Translations under genes and position numbers: made by a program
Shown here: positions 45,540 through 56,799 of the stretch, piece after piece
How positions within the stretch are numbered: position 1 is the stretch's first letter
How the letters are laid out: each line of letters begins with the position of its first letter
The notes under the pieces: model-generated
What the model was told of the DNA's origin: nothing
Databases searched by the model: none
What the model saw: the letters and a program-made list of their open reading frames with translations, nothing else
NCBI GenBank assembly: GCA_963682175.1
Contig: OY821787.1
Location: 22,670,501-22,734,500, forward strand
Direction of reading: 5' to 3'
Length of the DNA: 64,000 nucleotides
Source: Triglochin maritima
Lineage: Eukaryota > Streptophyta > Magnoliopsida > Alismatales > Juncaginaceae

Positions 45540-46129
45540 CTGCTTCACGTGGAGGCTACTATCAACGGCCACAAGGTACGAGCCATGGTGGACACTGGGG
45601 CAACGCATAACTTTGTCGCTGAGACAGAGGCAAGGGCGTTGGGGTTGGAGCTTGCCAAAGATGGAAGCCGAGTCAAGGCGGTTAACTCGGAGGCAAGGAA
45701 GATTGCTGGGGTGGCCCGTGCATGCCTGGAGGTTGGCGACTGGAGCCGTACCAGCAACTTCATGTCCGTGCCCACGATGACTTCAAAGTCATTTTAGGTA
45801 TGAAATTTTTGATGCAGGCAGAGGTGAGCGTAATGCCCTATCTGGGAGGCATAATGGTCACTAGGGGTGGCACACCATGTTTCGTCAAGGGTGTGGACGA
45901 GGAAGGGGTCGTGAGGCTACTCTCAGCCTTGCACCTCAAAGATGGCGTTCGAAAAGGGGAGGAGACCTTTCTAGCTGCTCTTGTGGAACCAGATGAAGGC
46001 CCTATGGAGGAGGCACCTGCTGAGATCCAAGCACTACTAAAACTCTATGGCAACATCATGCCCAACACCCTACCGAAGGAGCTACCACCAAAACGAGTTG
46101 TGGATCACAAGATAGAGCTTGTGCCCTGA
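45540..46129 (+). pseudogene. Chromovirus aspartic protease and linker
   Basis: The active-site motif VDTGATHNFV is clear at about 45588-45617, in the same frame as gag. A frameshift near 45770 moves the continuation (DDFKVILGMKFLMQAEV) into the next frame, which then runs on to reverse transcriptase. A stop at 46127-46129 ends this block. The protease would cleave the polyprotein. Confidence 0.75.
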
Positions 46130-47959
46130 GCTCGACCACCTGCCCAAGCCCCATACCGCATGGCCCCGATCCACTGGGAGGAACTTAAGAAGCAACTGAA
46201 GGAGTTGCTTGATGCTGGACTGCTGCGACCCAGCAAAGCCCCATATGGAGCACCCGTCATCTTTCAGAAAAAGAAGGACGGAAGCTTGCGGTTGTACATA
46301 GACTACCGCGCGCTGAACAAGGTGACCATCAAGAACAAGTACCCGGTGCCACATGTGGAGGACTTGTTCGATAAACTTGGGCAAGCGCAGTATTTCTCCA
46401 AAATGGACTTGAGGAGTGGTTACTACCAGGTCCGGATTGCAGAGGAGGACGTGCCCAAGACTGCCTGTGTCACTCGCTATGAGTCTTATGAGTTTTTAGT
46501 CATGCCGTTTGGCTTGACAAATGCACCAGCAACTTTTTGTAACTTAATGAATGATGTCTTTAACGACTACATAGATGACTTTGTTGTAGTATATTTGGAC
46601 GACATTGTTGTTTATAGTAGGGACTTGGAGACGCATGAGCGACATTTCAGATTGGCGCTCGACAAGTTGCGGCAACACAGGCTATTCCTGAAGCCTGAGA
46701 AATGCGCCTTCGGTCAGAAGGAGATCTCTTTTCTGGGGCACATCATAGGAAGAGGTGAGGTGCGCATGGACCCAAGGAAGATCGAGGCCATCAAGCAATG
46801 GCCAGTACCGAAGAAGTTAGCAGAACTAAGGTCTTTCCTTGGGTTGACGAACTACTACCACAAATTCGTCAAGAGCTACTCAAGGATTGCCGCACCACTC
46901 ACCGACCTATTGAAGAAAGATCGGCAGTGGGCATGGGAACCGCAATGCCAGGAGGCATTCGATGAACTGAGGCAGGTGGTGACAATTACACCTGTTCTTA
47001 AGTTACCATACTGGAATTTGTCATTCGAAGTCTTCATCGACGCCTCAGACTTGGCAATCGGAGGGGTGCTTACCCAAAATGGGCACCCAATTGCTTACGA
47101 AAGTCGCAATCTTAATGCAACAGAGAGGCACTACTCTGTGCATGAACGAGAAATGACGTCCGTTGTACATTGCCTACGCACTTGGCGGGTATACCTACTC
47201 GGGACAAAGTTCGTAGTATGGACAGACAACGTTGCGACTAGCTGTTGGGAAACTATGAAGAAGTTAAGCCCAAAGCAAACGAGGTGGCAATATTACTTGG
47301 CTGAGTTAGACTACGAACTCAGGTACAAGCCGGGGCGCATCAACCAGGTAGCGGACTCCTTGAGCCGCATGGTCTTTGAGGAGACATGTCACATTTCTTC
47401 CATCACCAACATAGAAGGCGACATGCTCAAGAAGCTGAGGGTCCAAACTAAGCAAGACTCTGAATGCATCAAAATCAAGAAGCAGATCGAGGATGAGATC
47501 ACAAGGCGCTACTGGTTCGAGGATGGGATCCTCTATGCCAAGGGACGACGACCCTTCGTACCTAAGCTTGGCAGACTTAGGCGGGAGCTTATGAAGGAGA
47601 CTCACGACTCGCGCTGGGCTGGGCACCCAGGGACGGAGCGGACCATGGCCTTGTTGAGTAGTAGCTATTACTGGTCAGGGATGGAGAAGGACGTGGAGCT
47701 ATACGTCCAGACTTGTCTCATTTGCCAGCAAGATAAGCCTGAGAGAATGAAGCAAGGCGGGATGCTACAACCACTCCCTATCCCAGAGCAACCTTGGAAA
47801 AGTTGTTCGATAGACTTTATCTTCGGGCTCCCACTCGTGGACGGGAAGGCAACAATAATGGTAGTTGTTGATCGATTCTCGAAATATGCTATCTTCATAG
47901 CAGCACCGAAGGTATGCCCAGCTGAGGTAGCAGCGAACCTATTTATGAGGGACGTGTGA
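46130..47959 (+). pseudogene. Chromovirus reverse transcriptase, RNase H, integrase N-half
   Basis: Open for 599 codons from ATG 46160, and also open upstream to 46130 ([11 protein letters not shown]). Reverse transcriptase motifs: [46 protein letters not shown] and catalytic YLDD at about residue 145. RNase H starts [13 protein letters not shown] at about 292. The integrase zinc finger has HPG at about 487 and CLICQQDK at about 519, followed by DFIFGLP and VVDRFSKYA of the catalytic core. A one-base frameshift at about 47954 breaks the core. Confidence 0.85.
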
Positions 47960-48834
47960 AACACTGGGGCATACCCAAGGATATTGTTAGCGACAAGGAC
48001 CCAAGATTTACAGGGAAATTTTGGAAGCGTCTGTTCGAGTTGTTGGGGACACAACTCGCCTTCTCCACTGCCAATCACCCCGAGACTGATGGATAGACCG
48101 AGAGGATCAATGGCATCTTGGAGGAGTACCTGAGGCACTATGTTTTGGCCAACCAAAGCAACTGGGTGGATCTCATGGATGTAGCACAGTTTTGTTACAA
48201 CTTGCACAAGACTTCCACCACTCGACAGAGTCCATTCGAGGTGGCTACGGGCAGGGAACCGCTGACGCCACACGAGCTTGCAAAGCAAGACGAGGGCCAT
48301 TGTTCAGCAGCATATAGATTTGCCAAAGCAAGGTTCGATCGATCCGAGGAGGCAAGAGACTTGCTTGCCAAAGCTCAGGACATGATGAAGCGAGCTGCTG
48401 ACAAGGGACGAAGACACCTCAAGTTTGAGAAAGGGGAGAAAGTTCTACTGAAACTCACCCCACAGATCTGGAAGAAGATCTTAATCAAAGATGCCAACAA
48501 ATCGGTCATTCAAAAGTATGATGGGCCATTTGTCACCTTGAAACGAGTAGACAACGTCGCCTATCATATTGAACTCCCAGAGAGGTACAAAATACATCCC
48601 GTGTTCCATGTAAGCAACCTGAGGAAATATAGGGAAGACCAAGAGGACCCTTCAAGGTCAATCCCTACTCGGGCACCACCTAGTGTGCGCACCACCTTCA
48701 CCAAGGAGGCAGAGGCCATCTTGCATAGGAAGAAGAATGAGGGCAGTAGGAGGAATCAGAACATCTACTATCTCGTCAAATGGAAGGAGCTTCCATCGAC
48801 CGAGAATACTTGGGAACGAGACATAACCATCTAG
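47960..48834 (+). pseudogene. Chromovirus integrase C-half with chromodomain
   Basis: It continues the integrase core: [13 protein letters not shown], then NHPETDG followed by a stop (48093-48095) in place of the usual Gln, then TERINGILEEYLRHY. The frame is open from 48118. RYKIHPVFHVSNLRKY is the usual pre-chromodomain motif. The chromodomain core YYLVKWKELPSTENTWE lies at 48764-48814. A stop at 48832 is followed by in-frame chromodomain-like residues (QYEGLVQAYL). Chromodomains steer integration to marked chromatin. Confidence 0.8.
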
Positions 48835-48896
48835 CAGTACGAGGGCTTGGTTCAAGCATACTTGGAGGGACAAACCACGTATTCGTCGAGCACAAC

Positions 48897-48916
48897 GAAG
48901 GAAACGGGTGGGGAGA
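48897..48916 (+). promoter_or_regulatory. Polypurine tract of the chromodomain element
   Basis: GAAGGAAACGGGTGGGGAGA precedes CT and the LTR start TGTTACAC at 48919. Its place is as expected for plus-strand priming. Confidence 0.7.
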
Positions 48917-48918
48917 CT

Positions 48919-49668
48919 TGTTACACCCTTAAGAGTGCTATGGCCTTGTGACGGCAATGGTTCCCTGGACTTAGCCAAAGGAGGGGTGTTCAGGAGAATG
49001 CCTTGGGTCACGCGGGCCCGTGGACACAAGCAGGAGGCTTGGACACAAACAGGTTGAGCAAGTGAGCTTGCTAGGATCCAGGCGATCTTCTCTTGGATCA
49101 GGGACGTGGCCAAGTCAAGCAAACATGGCATGTTGGGAGCTTGGCACGTGAGGTGCATCCAACAGACGAGTAGATAAGGAAAGCTACCTGGCTCGTTGGT
49201 GCAAAGAATGCAAGTATCTGAGGGGACGCGACACATAAGGAAAGTTTGCTGGTTCGTTGGTACAAACAAGGAAACTTTCCTGGCTCTCCATGCGCCTTTA
49301 GATCTGAGTTGATTGAGGCATTCAAGTGGGCACTTGAATGCCTCTTGGAACAAATAGCTATAGGTTGAGACCTATATATAGGGGCCTTGAGTTGTGGAGT
49401 TGTCACAATCAACCCATCTGAGAGAGTTGTACGTTTGTATGTTTGTGTAGAGAAATACAAAACGGGGATTGCTCCATTCTTGAGTGCGTTTGAGTGGACA
49501 CTGAGTTGGGGCTTCTTGCAAGGCTACTCTTAGGGTTTTGTCCATAGCTAACGAGGGAGGTTTAGCTAGGAGCTGACCGAGGTTTTGAGCTAGAACATAA
49601 GCAAAAAGAAACCCCGTCACTTCTAGGGTAGAGGGGGGTTTTGTTACAAGCAAGAAGAGAAAAAGGAA
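48919..49668 (+). repeat. 3' LTR of the chromodomain element
   Basis: It starts TGTTACACCCTTAAGAG and matches the 5' LTR fragment at 44179-44540. A TATA-like CCTATATATAGGG lies near 49370-49382. The right end is taken from the ACTAG repeat and is less certain than the left. Confidence 0.7.
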
Positions 49669-49673
49669 ACTAG

Positions 49674-50244
49674 TGATTGCAAATATCCTCCCATTAAAAC
49701 AAGCCTTAAACATGATAATTCAAAAGTTTGCACACCAAATTGGATTCCCCCTTGCTGACTAGGAGCCACACCATCCTCCCGCAGCCCATTCAGCCATGGA
49801 CCCCACAAAGTCAGCCCACAAGCTAAGAGGAAATCAAATCCAAAGTGCAACTTACCAAAATGCAACACCAACATGTGCACCAAAATCTCCCCTTGATTCT
49901 CCCATCCTTTTCCTTGCAAAATTAGATTTTCATTTGATGACATGGAGCCACCTCACATGGCCACTCCGCACGCCTCACGCACCCCTAACAACTAGCCAAA
50001 TCAATTTATACAAACAACTCGCACCCGATTGACCCGATTGAGTGAATAAGTTACAAGTTGCCTGATGAATCGCACCCGCTTGCGAGTCGATTTGACTCGC
50101 CCAAAAAGGGAACTTTTCCCCGAAAGGAAACTTTCCCGAAGCAAAGCATAAAATCACAAAAATACATCAAGCATAAAGATAACACATAAATAAGTATAAG
50201 GATGAAATAAGACTTAATAGTGTAGTAGGAGAGCAGGTCTTACA
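49674..50244. other. Right part of the GATAC-flanked solo LTR
   Basis: Non-coding. It ends at GGTCTTACA. A stretch near 50050-50140 repeats TTGCGAGTCGATTTGACTCGCC-like and GGGAACTTTTCC/GGAAACTTTCC motifs. Confidence 0.6.
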
Positions 50245-50835
50245 GATACAGATCCGTTTCTCACGACTCGGACCTTGCGGGTGCCCCTTACCGAACTACA
50301 TGTCTAGTATAACTGCGTGTGGGGAGCGTCGTGTATTGTTCCGTAAGACCGTATGTGCCTACGGTGGGTCTCCGAGGGAGACCCGATGATGATTGTCGAA
50401 CTGATGTCCTGTTTTACCCTTCGGGGAACTGTTTTCCTTACTGTTGATGACATGACATGCTACTGGTATGATAGGATCATTGATACTATTGCATTCATAT
50501 AGGTGAGCTTGGCATACGGGGTTTCTTATGGAAACTCAAGCATTGTTGTTGCATGTTTTATTTCAGGACCGCAGTAGGTTCAGTTGGGTGGTGACTGCGG
50601 GCGCGTGCATTTTGGGACCGAGATCCACTCCTTCGGACCATTGAGGTCGTCATAATTACTTGTATTGTCTTTTGTTTTATCCGATGTAATCATGTAGTTT
50701 TTGACAAACAATGATGTAATATGGTGCACCGTTTGAATATTTTATTGGAGTAACAATCTCGCCTTTTGATGATCTGTCTCTTGCGTCTTTGATTATCAAT
50801 TTTTAATTTCCGTTGTTTTCGGATGTTACAATATC

Positions 50836-51265
50836 ACCTCACATTTGGGATATTTTTCAAAGTTTTGTAGGAATTCTTAACTAAGCATTTAAAAATAAGG
50901 CAACTTATAATGGTGCTGATATTCAATTAAGTTTCAGAGTGAAACTAATGTTCATTCCTGAATTCTGATTTCTGAGATTGGAGCCAAGGGTAACAAAAAC
51001 ATAATGAGAGGATCAATGAAAAAATTGTACAAGATCTTTTGATTGTGTTCCCAACTTCGAGCTTTGATTCAATCACGTGACCATACCTCTACCATAGCGG
51101 AAAACAAGCAATATCGAAGGTGTATATCCTCAATATGTTGGAAAATATGGTTCATGCGTTAGATTTATATTTAGGAATAACAAGAAACAAACAAAAGTAA
51201 AATAGTTGTAGGAAGGAGACAGTCTCGAATGGAAGCGCGAAACCAAGCCTAGGGGGTGTATATGG
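50836..51265. other. Spacer without a recognised gene
   Basis: Probably the flank of the minus-strand copia LTR and the target of the solo LTR at 40868-50830. No coding frame was found. Confidence 0.45.
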
Positions 51266-52826
51266 GTAGGATCTACACTAATCTAAAACGAGATAAAATC
51301 GCGGAACCAAAAATACAAGTGAAAGAAATCGTAAACCACAAGAAGATCGGCTATTTATATAGGCTCGAGATCACTACTGTGATCTAATCCTCTCCCCGAG
51401 TTTTGATTGATCCTCCGATCGCTACTCAAGTAGATACTATCCTTCTCATTCCGGATAGAAGAGAAACCCTTACAACACGAGCATTAGTGAATCCCTCGTG
51501 TCTTACGGGATCCACCTCTCACAACCCGAGAGAGCTTTACAACTTTTTCATTGAAAAATAACAGAGGAAACTCTAAGCTTAATGCACTTAAAGGCTTTGG
51601 AGTTTGACTTTGGAGTTTGACTTTGGAGTGTATTGAATGGAATATGAGAGTTTTATAGAGATTTGAAAGTTAGAGAGTGTGAACACAAGTATGGGATTGA
51701 CTGGAGCAAGTAAAGTGTATGCTTGTGTGTCATGAATGAGGTATTTTATATACTTCAAAGAAAATAGTGCCGTTTGGAAAGTTGGTGTGGGTTGGAAAAA
51801 GAATAAGACAAAGATACAACAAGCTCTTGCGGGAGAATTGTCAGAATTGGTCGTCCATTTATAAAACAATCGTCCGAATTCTGAAGTTGTGTTGGTCAAA
51901 ATTAAGATTTTGATTGACCCATAAACGTTTAGAAACCTAATCACCAACTTCCTGTAAAGATCCAACCTTCAACTAAGATGTAATGGCACCGTTTTGGTAA
52001 TCTGGAACCAAAACGTTTGTTCGGATTTCAAGTTTTATCTGTAGCACCACCAGCTAGAAAGCAAATATTTGTTGACATTCCAACGAAGATTTTTTTTGCC
52101 ATGTGGAAAAGTTCGTTGAGTGCATAGAGACCGAGAGAAACGGTTGACCATAGGAGATCGGTTGTCGGAACATAACAAGGAAATCTAGCTCCAAGACAAA
52201 AGGAGATATGACCAGTAGGAGATAAATTCATCAACTGATCAAAGAGAAAATCAGTTGTTCAACGGTTGTTTGTTTACGAGTGTTAACTTTTGGAGCTTAA
52301 CTACAAGAGATAGATTCAATAAGAAATCACAACGGTGCTTTGCCACGTAGGCCTATTAGAACGAGTGTACAAGGTTTGAATCTAGTGAAAAATGGTAGAC
52401 CGTGCGCAGAATAGTTGTTTTATTGGACTATTTCATTACGGTTCGAATCAGTTACTAACTTTGAGAGTCGAATGACCAGGTAAGCAACAATTGTTTATAC
52501 TAAAGGTTTCAATAAGAGTGGAATTCGTTGAGAGTTTGAAGATGGTAACCCAAGATGGATTCGAATGTCTGATTCTGTCAGAATCCCTTTTGTGCATTTT
52601 GGTCTTGAGACTCGAAAAAGGAAAATTACAAAGTCTTCTCCTTAGGCTTCTGTTAGAAGTCTTCAGCTTGAATTGATTTATCTTCAATTTGCGCATCTAC
52701 ACAAGATTGAGATATACAATATATATACATAATTTGACTAGATGATGTGATGTGTAATTTGGAATTATGAATCATATTAGTTTGTTAATCATGAAAATTA
52801 AGATTAAGGAGACCAAAAAGGCAACA
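51266..52826 (-). repeat. SIRE-like copia 3' LTR, diverged
   Basis: On the minus strand it starts TGTTGCCTTTTTGGTCTCC, like TGTTGGCTTTTTGGCC of the other copia LTRs, and ends near GATCCTACC at 51266. Its length of about 1.56 kb matches the others (1.44-1.59 kb). It is more diverged and lacks perfect GGTCGACC repeats. A minus-strand TATA-like motif (ATATAAATAG) lies near 51353. Confidence 0.65.
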
Positions 52827-52840
52827 ATCTCCTCTTTTTT
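52827..52840 (-). promoter_or_regulatory. Polypurine tract of the minus-strand copia element
   Basis: The minus strand reads AAAAAAGAGGAGAT directly before the LTR start. A second G-rich motif, ATGGGGGAGCATGT, is about 50 bases upstream (52876-52889). Confidence 0.7.
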
Positions 52841-53158
52841 TATAATGACAAACTATAATCAAGTTTTGTACATGCTCCCCCATCAATATGAATGCTATCA
52901 GTAAACTACTGTATAATATATGCATAAATTCCATAAGATTCCATTAAGCATATATACTTGGCATCAATAGAAAATATAATAAAGTAAATCAAAATGTAAG
53001 GGTTAGAGACAAAAGGAGAATCAATAAAAAAGAAATTTCATTGCATAAATAGTGTAGATAAAGCATTAAGCTAGTACGTGGATCGAAAGCAAAGACATTA
53101 GGCAAACAACATGAAGCAAACGACTACATTAAGTAAACAAGCCCACAAATATTGGGAT
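52841..53158 (-). other. 3' noncoding region of the minus-strand copia element
   Basis: AT-rich, with a GGGGGAG motif on the minus strand, as in SIRE-like elements. No gene is seen. Confidence 0.55.
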
Positions 53159-56060
53159 CTAATTGTTGGCCTTATTCATGTTGCAAATAAACTCCATAAT
53201 TTCAATGTGTAAATTGTAGTAGGCTTGCAAAGAATCACTAAACGTATGAATTTGGTTATTGATTCCGACAAGCGAACTAGGTGTCGACACTTGAAAGTTA
53301 TGGAATTCTTCCGTAAGATCTTGAAATCCTTGGTAATTGCGCTTCACATGTTGATGAATGTTTAATCGTTTTAAATACCGCAAGTGCACGACCACGTTGA
53401 AGCGGTGGCAAGTACGGGTCGGTCCTAAGGGAGGTGTGTAGTCTCTGGTTTTTCAGAAATCAAGTGGCAACAAAAAGGGAGAAGAGTTTGTCTATGCTAA
53501 TCTACGCTACACTAAACTACTAAGAAGAAAAATACAAACTAAAGCAACTAACGATTATTTCGAATCAAAACTAAAAGAATGTAAAACTAAGCTGGAATCA
53601 AGAAGAGAAAGACCCCTAGGGGTGGAGTGTGTGCACACATGTAAAAAGATGGTGAAGAATGCATTCTATAAGCACAAATGTAGGTAGTGTTTTCATGTAT
53701 AGGAAGTGTCTAAATGTTATGACAAAACCTATCAATCCATTCCCTAACCTAGTTGATTAACATTCATACACACAAGCTGGTTATTTCAGAACCTAAACAA
53801 GCATAGGAGGTGTCTAAGATGTGTGGCAAAACCCATTAGGTGTAGTATTCTACTCTACCAAGCAAGCATACATTGACATTTATCAACACAATCAAAATAT
53901 AAAGAATTCATATCCATTCTTTAATGCATGTATGAACATCATCTCCACTCCCAAAGGGGGATGGATCTACTCACTACACATTATTCTAACAATTAAACTA
54001 AAGAAGAAAAGAAACATTCTAACTACTTTAGCCTACAATCAAAGAAATAAAACTAAGCTAAGCATGCATAAAGAAACAACTTAAGAACAAAATAATGGAA
54101 AAATTATTTTATTAAATGACCCACATCACTAGCAGCATTCTTCTCCACCATGAGATTTTGCTCCAAGGCTTACTCCAAGTAGAGAGAATGCCACCAAGCA
54201 ATGGGTCATTACAATAGAAGGTGAAGAGTTCTATTTATAGCCATAGAAAAAGGTAATCCGGGACAATCCCCCCGTATGGACTAAACAAATACCAGACATA
54301 GACTAAATATACACTAATACACGCTCCACATAAATCTTAGCAGATCCGGACAAAAATTGACCACCAATTAGTGGTCTAATTGGCGGTTTATAATGTTCGT
54401 ATCGCTCTGGATTTTCTTGTGGGCTTTTCTGGAAGGCTTTGTTTGTCTTTGATGCATCTACTTTGCTTGTTGGAGCTCCGACCCGAATAGAATTGGAAAA
54501 ATACTCCCCATGATGGTGTGAAGTATTCTTGTTTGCTCATTGGTCCTTCGATCTTACGTTCAGGTCCTTAGATCTTGCATCTTAGTCTTTGAGACTCTCA
54601 ACTCAGTCCTTTTTCATGCTTTTAGGTCCTTTTATGCCTCTTCTCTTCAAACCTATTTCTTTCTGAAATTCAAACGTAAAACTCATCACGTAGCACTGTT
54701 TAGGTGAAATATAATGGATATAAGATACAAATGTAAGCATGAAATGATGTCAATCAATGAACTTCTTGAATTTCTTGATAATTCCGATCAATACTTTGCC
54801 CAAGTCAATAGGACAACTATGGTTGTTCTAATTGAGCATTCGTGCCATGTGCCAATTCCGGACGAGTGTATTGTTGAGGACCACGAACAAGGGAGGGATC
54901 CCAATGCATATCAACTTCAGGTTCGACTGGAGAGAGTGGTGGTTGAGGTGGAACATGAGCCTCAGCCATCTCCTCACCCGAACCTTCTTCTTTAGAAGAT
55001 TCATCCTCTTCGTCATCTTCCTCTTCTTGAGGTATCAATGCTTGACTCGGAGGCATCATCACCAAAATCTTCATCTGTTTGATCGAATTCTTGTAGTTCA
55101 TGGCTTTGGATGAGGAGTGAATGTTTTGATCAACACCGGTGTTGAAGTGGTGAAAGACAAAACATAAAATCATTAGGAATGGGATGATGTTAAGCTTTTT
55201 TTTGGGAGACAACTTATGTGATTGTTGATCTACGAGGGCCAATTTCTAAGTGTACCAGTGAGAAGATTGAATGAGCACTTCCTGACCTGAGAACTCACTT
55301 AATCCCGATGTCCTTGATGAGCAAAGAGATTGTAAGAGATGAAGTGGCGAAGAATCTTCCCAAGATGTGGGAGGTGTTGCACGATGAAGTTTTTTTCACT
55401 GGGAGGAATATTTGCTTCAAGGACGTCGTTAATTGATCATAGTTGCCGCTCACATCCTTCCAACTTCCCTTTTAGATAACTTCTTCCTTGCTCGGAAGTC
55501 TGATGAGTTGACCAAGAAGACTAGCCGTGAGAGAGATCTTTTACGTGTTTAATTTGGATGAGATCACTTTTTTGGTACCATCAAGGGTGGTGGATTTTTT
55601 AAAATTCACATAGAATTGGCGACAATTGTTTAGATAAAATTTCATTGGGAGTTTGTCATGAAAGAAACTACAGAGAACTTTCTCCAAAAATCTCACGAGT
55701 CCATACTTGCCAAACTCTTTGACAAAAACTTTTTATCTAGGGTAAGTGTAGCATCGCCAATCTTATAGTAGGGATCCTCCAGTCTTTTGTGAAGAAATAG
55801 GTTTATGTCAGAGTAGGAAATAAGTTCTTCTTCAACTTCCGGAACAATGGAGGTTGTTGAGGGTGAGGTGGTGTTGATCGTGTTTCCATTGGTGGAGGAG
55901 ATGTAGCTACCTTCTTTACTTTCTTTGTTAACAAAGTTTTGCTCGTCGACAGAGTTTTCTTGGGATCCACTGAAAGGAAGAAAGGGAGCTTTAGGAATGG
56001 GAAGAATTTAGAGTGGAATGAGAGTAGATTCTTTGGAAAGAGGAGAGGTGGGGAGAATGA
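53159..56060 (-). pseudogene. Env-like / plant transposon protein ORF of a SIRE-like element
   Basis: Reading right to left, blocks fit the putative plant transposon protein region that SIRE-like elements carry after pol: FHDKLPMKFYLNNCRQFYVN (about 55670-55600), LGQLIRLPSKEE, and KKTSSCNTSHILGRFFATSS, followed by SLLIKDIG. Then MALVDQQSHKLSPKKKLN and a strongly acidic tract (EEEDDEEDESSKEEGSGEE) in a 141-codon frame (55242-54817). The last part (53395-53159) reads EFHNFQVSTPSSLVG and IMEFICNMNKANN. Stops and frame changes break it, and an Athila solo LTR is inserted at 53359-54756. Its role, if any, in living copies is unknown. Confidence 0.5.
53359..54756 (-). mobile_element. Athila solo LTR, TSD ATGAA
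   Basis: It is 1398 bp from TGTTTAATCG to GTCAATCA, with perfect 5-bp duplications ATGAA at 53354-53358 and 54757-54761. It carries the family phrase CAAGTGCACGACCACGTTGAAG. It interrupts the env-like ORF of the copia element, whose frame resumes on both sides. Confidence 0.9.
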
Positions 56061-56480
56061 GTGAATGGGTGGGATATTCTAGAATAATCAAGGTATTTTC
56101 AAATTTTCCTTGTCAACAGTCATCCCCCAACTGGTCAAATGTTCGTTGACCATAGCCTAACGACTATATTGTAGGCAAAATCGGTCAACCGAAGGATCCC
56201 CGATTGTTCGATGTTTTCTGGACAAGAAACTTAAAAATGCTACTACAATCTTGGAACAAATGACCAATTGAGGGTTGGTTGTTTGAAGACTAGTGGCATG
56301 ATTTAAAAAAAAGCTTCAACGATCACCAAATTAATCTGATAATTGGATCTAACGGTCAGATCCATTATATGAGGAAGACATATGAAGATGGTAAAAGTTC
56401 ACCCAAAAACTTGATTGACTGATCTGATCTCGGAAAATCAAACAAATCATGGGCATTAGTAAACTTGGTAATATAGTTTC
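56061..56480. other. Unassigned DNA
   Basis: No gene is seen. It contains CGGTCAACCG (near 56190) and TTCGTTGACCA, relatives of the GGTCGACC motif, so it may be a remnant of a copia LTR. Evidence is thin. Confidence 0.35.
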
Positions 56481-56484
56481 AGTT

Positions 56485-56790
56485 GGAGACCAATACTTTC
56501 CACTTCCCACATGGGGAGATGATGATCATGCCCTCAGCGTGGGAGCAACTGACGGGTATTTGTTTGGGGGGAAGAGGATCAAAATCCCATAATAGTCCAG
56601 ACGAAAAGCATGTTTGATGAGTGCTTGAGCCTGAAGAAGTGATAGGAGACGCATAGGCGATGAACATGTTCCGGAACTTCTACTTCTGTGTCGCTGGGGG
56701 AGTTCTTTTGGATGGAACCGCGGAGAATAGGCTCCACTCAAGTCTCTTGGAGTGTGTTAAAGACTTGGAGGCTATCCGTGGGCAATTCAT
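56485..56790 (+). pseudogene. Plant mobile domain (PMD, MAIN-like) fragment
   Basis: One frame reads TNTFHFPHGEMMIMPSAWEQLTGI, in part like the PMD motif THTFHLPxGEMTITLxDV. A later frame, from about 56660, reads NFYFCVAGGVLLDGTAENRL, then SLLECVKDLEAIRG. This is the PMD signature of a LLG-TLFxDxTGNR type followed by the L-L-x-DL helix. Stops separate the blocks. PMDs occur in plant MAIN/MAIL proteins and are often carried by transposons. This is a broken piece, and the neighbouring elements do not show which transposon brought it. Confidence 0.55.
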
Positions 56791-56799
56791 AAGTATCAT

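Larger units (their letters stand above)
44179..49668 (+). mobile_element. Chromodomain Ty3/gypsy element, degenerate
   Basis: Order: truncated 5' LTR, gag, protease, reverse transcriptase, RNase H, integrase, chromodomain, polypurine tract, 3' LTR. Reverse transcriptase before integrase marks Ty3/gypsy, and the chromodomain marks a chromovirus, possibly near Galadriel. ACTAG occurs at 44174-44178 and 49669-49673 and is the likely 5-bp duplication, though the LTR would then end in AA where CA is expected. An alternative right end is GTTACA at 49648. Several stops and two frameshifts show the copy is dead. Confidence 0.85.
42354..50244 (-). mobile_element. Second solo LTR, TSD GATAC, split by a chromodomain element
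   Basis: The plus-strand ends are TGTAGCGCCCCCGATC and GGTCTTACA, with perfect duplications GATAC at 42349-42353 and 50245-50249. Minus the nested element it is about 2.4 kb. The minus orientation (TGTAAGACC start, GGGGGCGCTACA end) is more like known gypsy LTRs, so that strand is given, with some doubt. It has a 69-bp tandem array at 43012-43490. No internal coding region is present. Confidence 0.8.
40868..50830 (+). mobile_element. Solo LTR of a gypsy-like element, TSD ATATC, split by a nested LTR
   Basis: The ends are TGTAATATCCC and TTTCGGATGTTACA. Perfect 5-bp duplications ATATC lie at 40863-40867 and 50831-50835. The nested insertion 42354-50244 divides it into 1486 bp and about 580 bp, so the LTR is about 2.07 kb. 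TGTAA...TTACA ends and this size fit large gypsy LTRs of Tekay/Del type, but no coding region confirms the lineage. The left part (41390-41860) is rich in GGTCGACC and near variants. Confidence 0.85.

Noticed and set aside
47668..49353. Two minus-strand open frames (210 and 231 codons) across the chromovirus integrase and 3' LTR
   Set aside because: Both are antisense to recognised integrase, chromodomain and LTR DNA and show no domain of their own.
54817..55242. Host gene for an acidic protein
   Set aside because: Its frame continues on both sides of a solo LTR into a broken env-like region that leads to a copia polypurine tract and LTR, so it belongs to the element.
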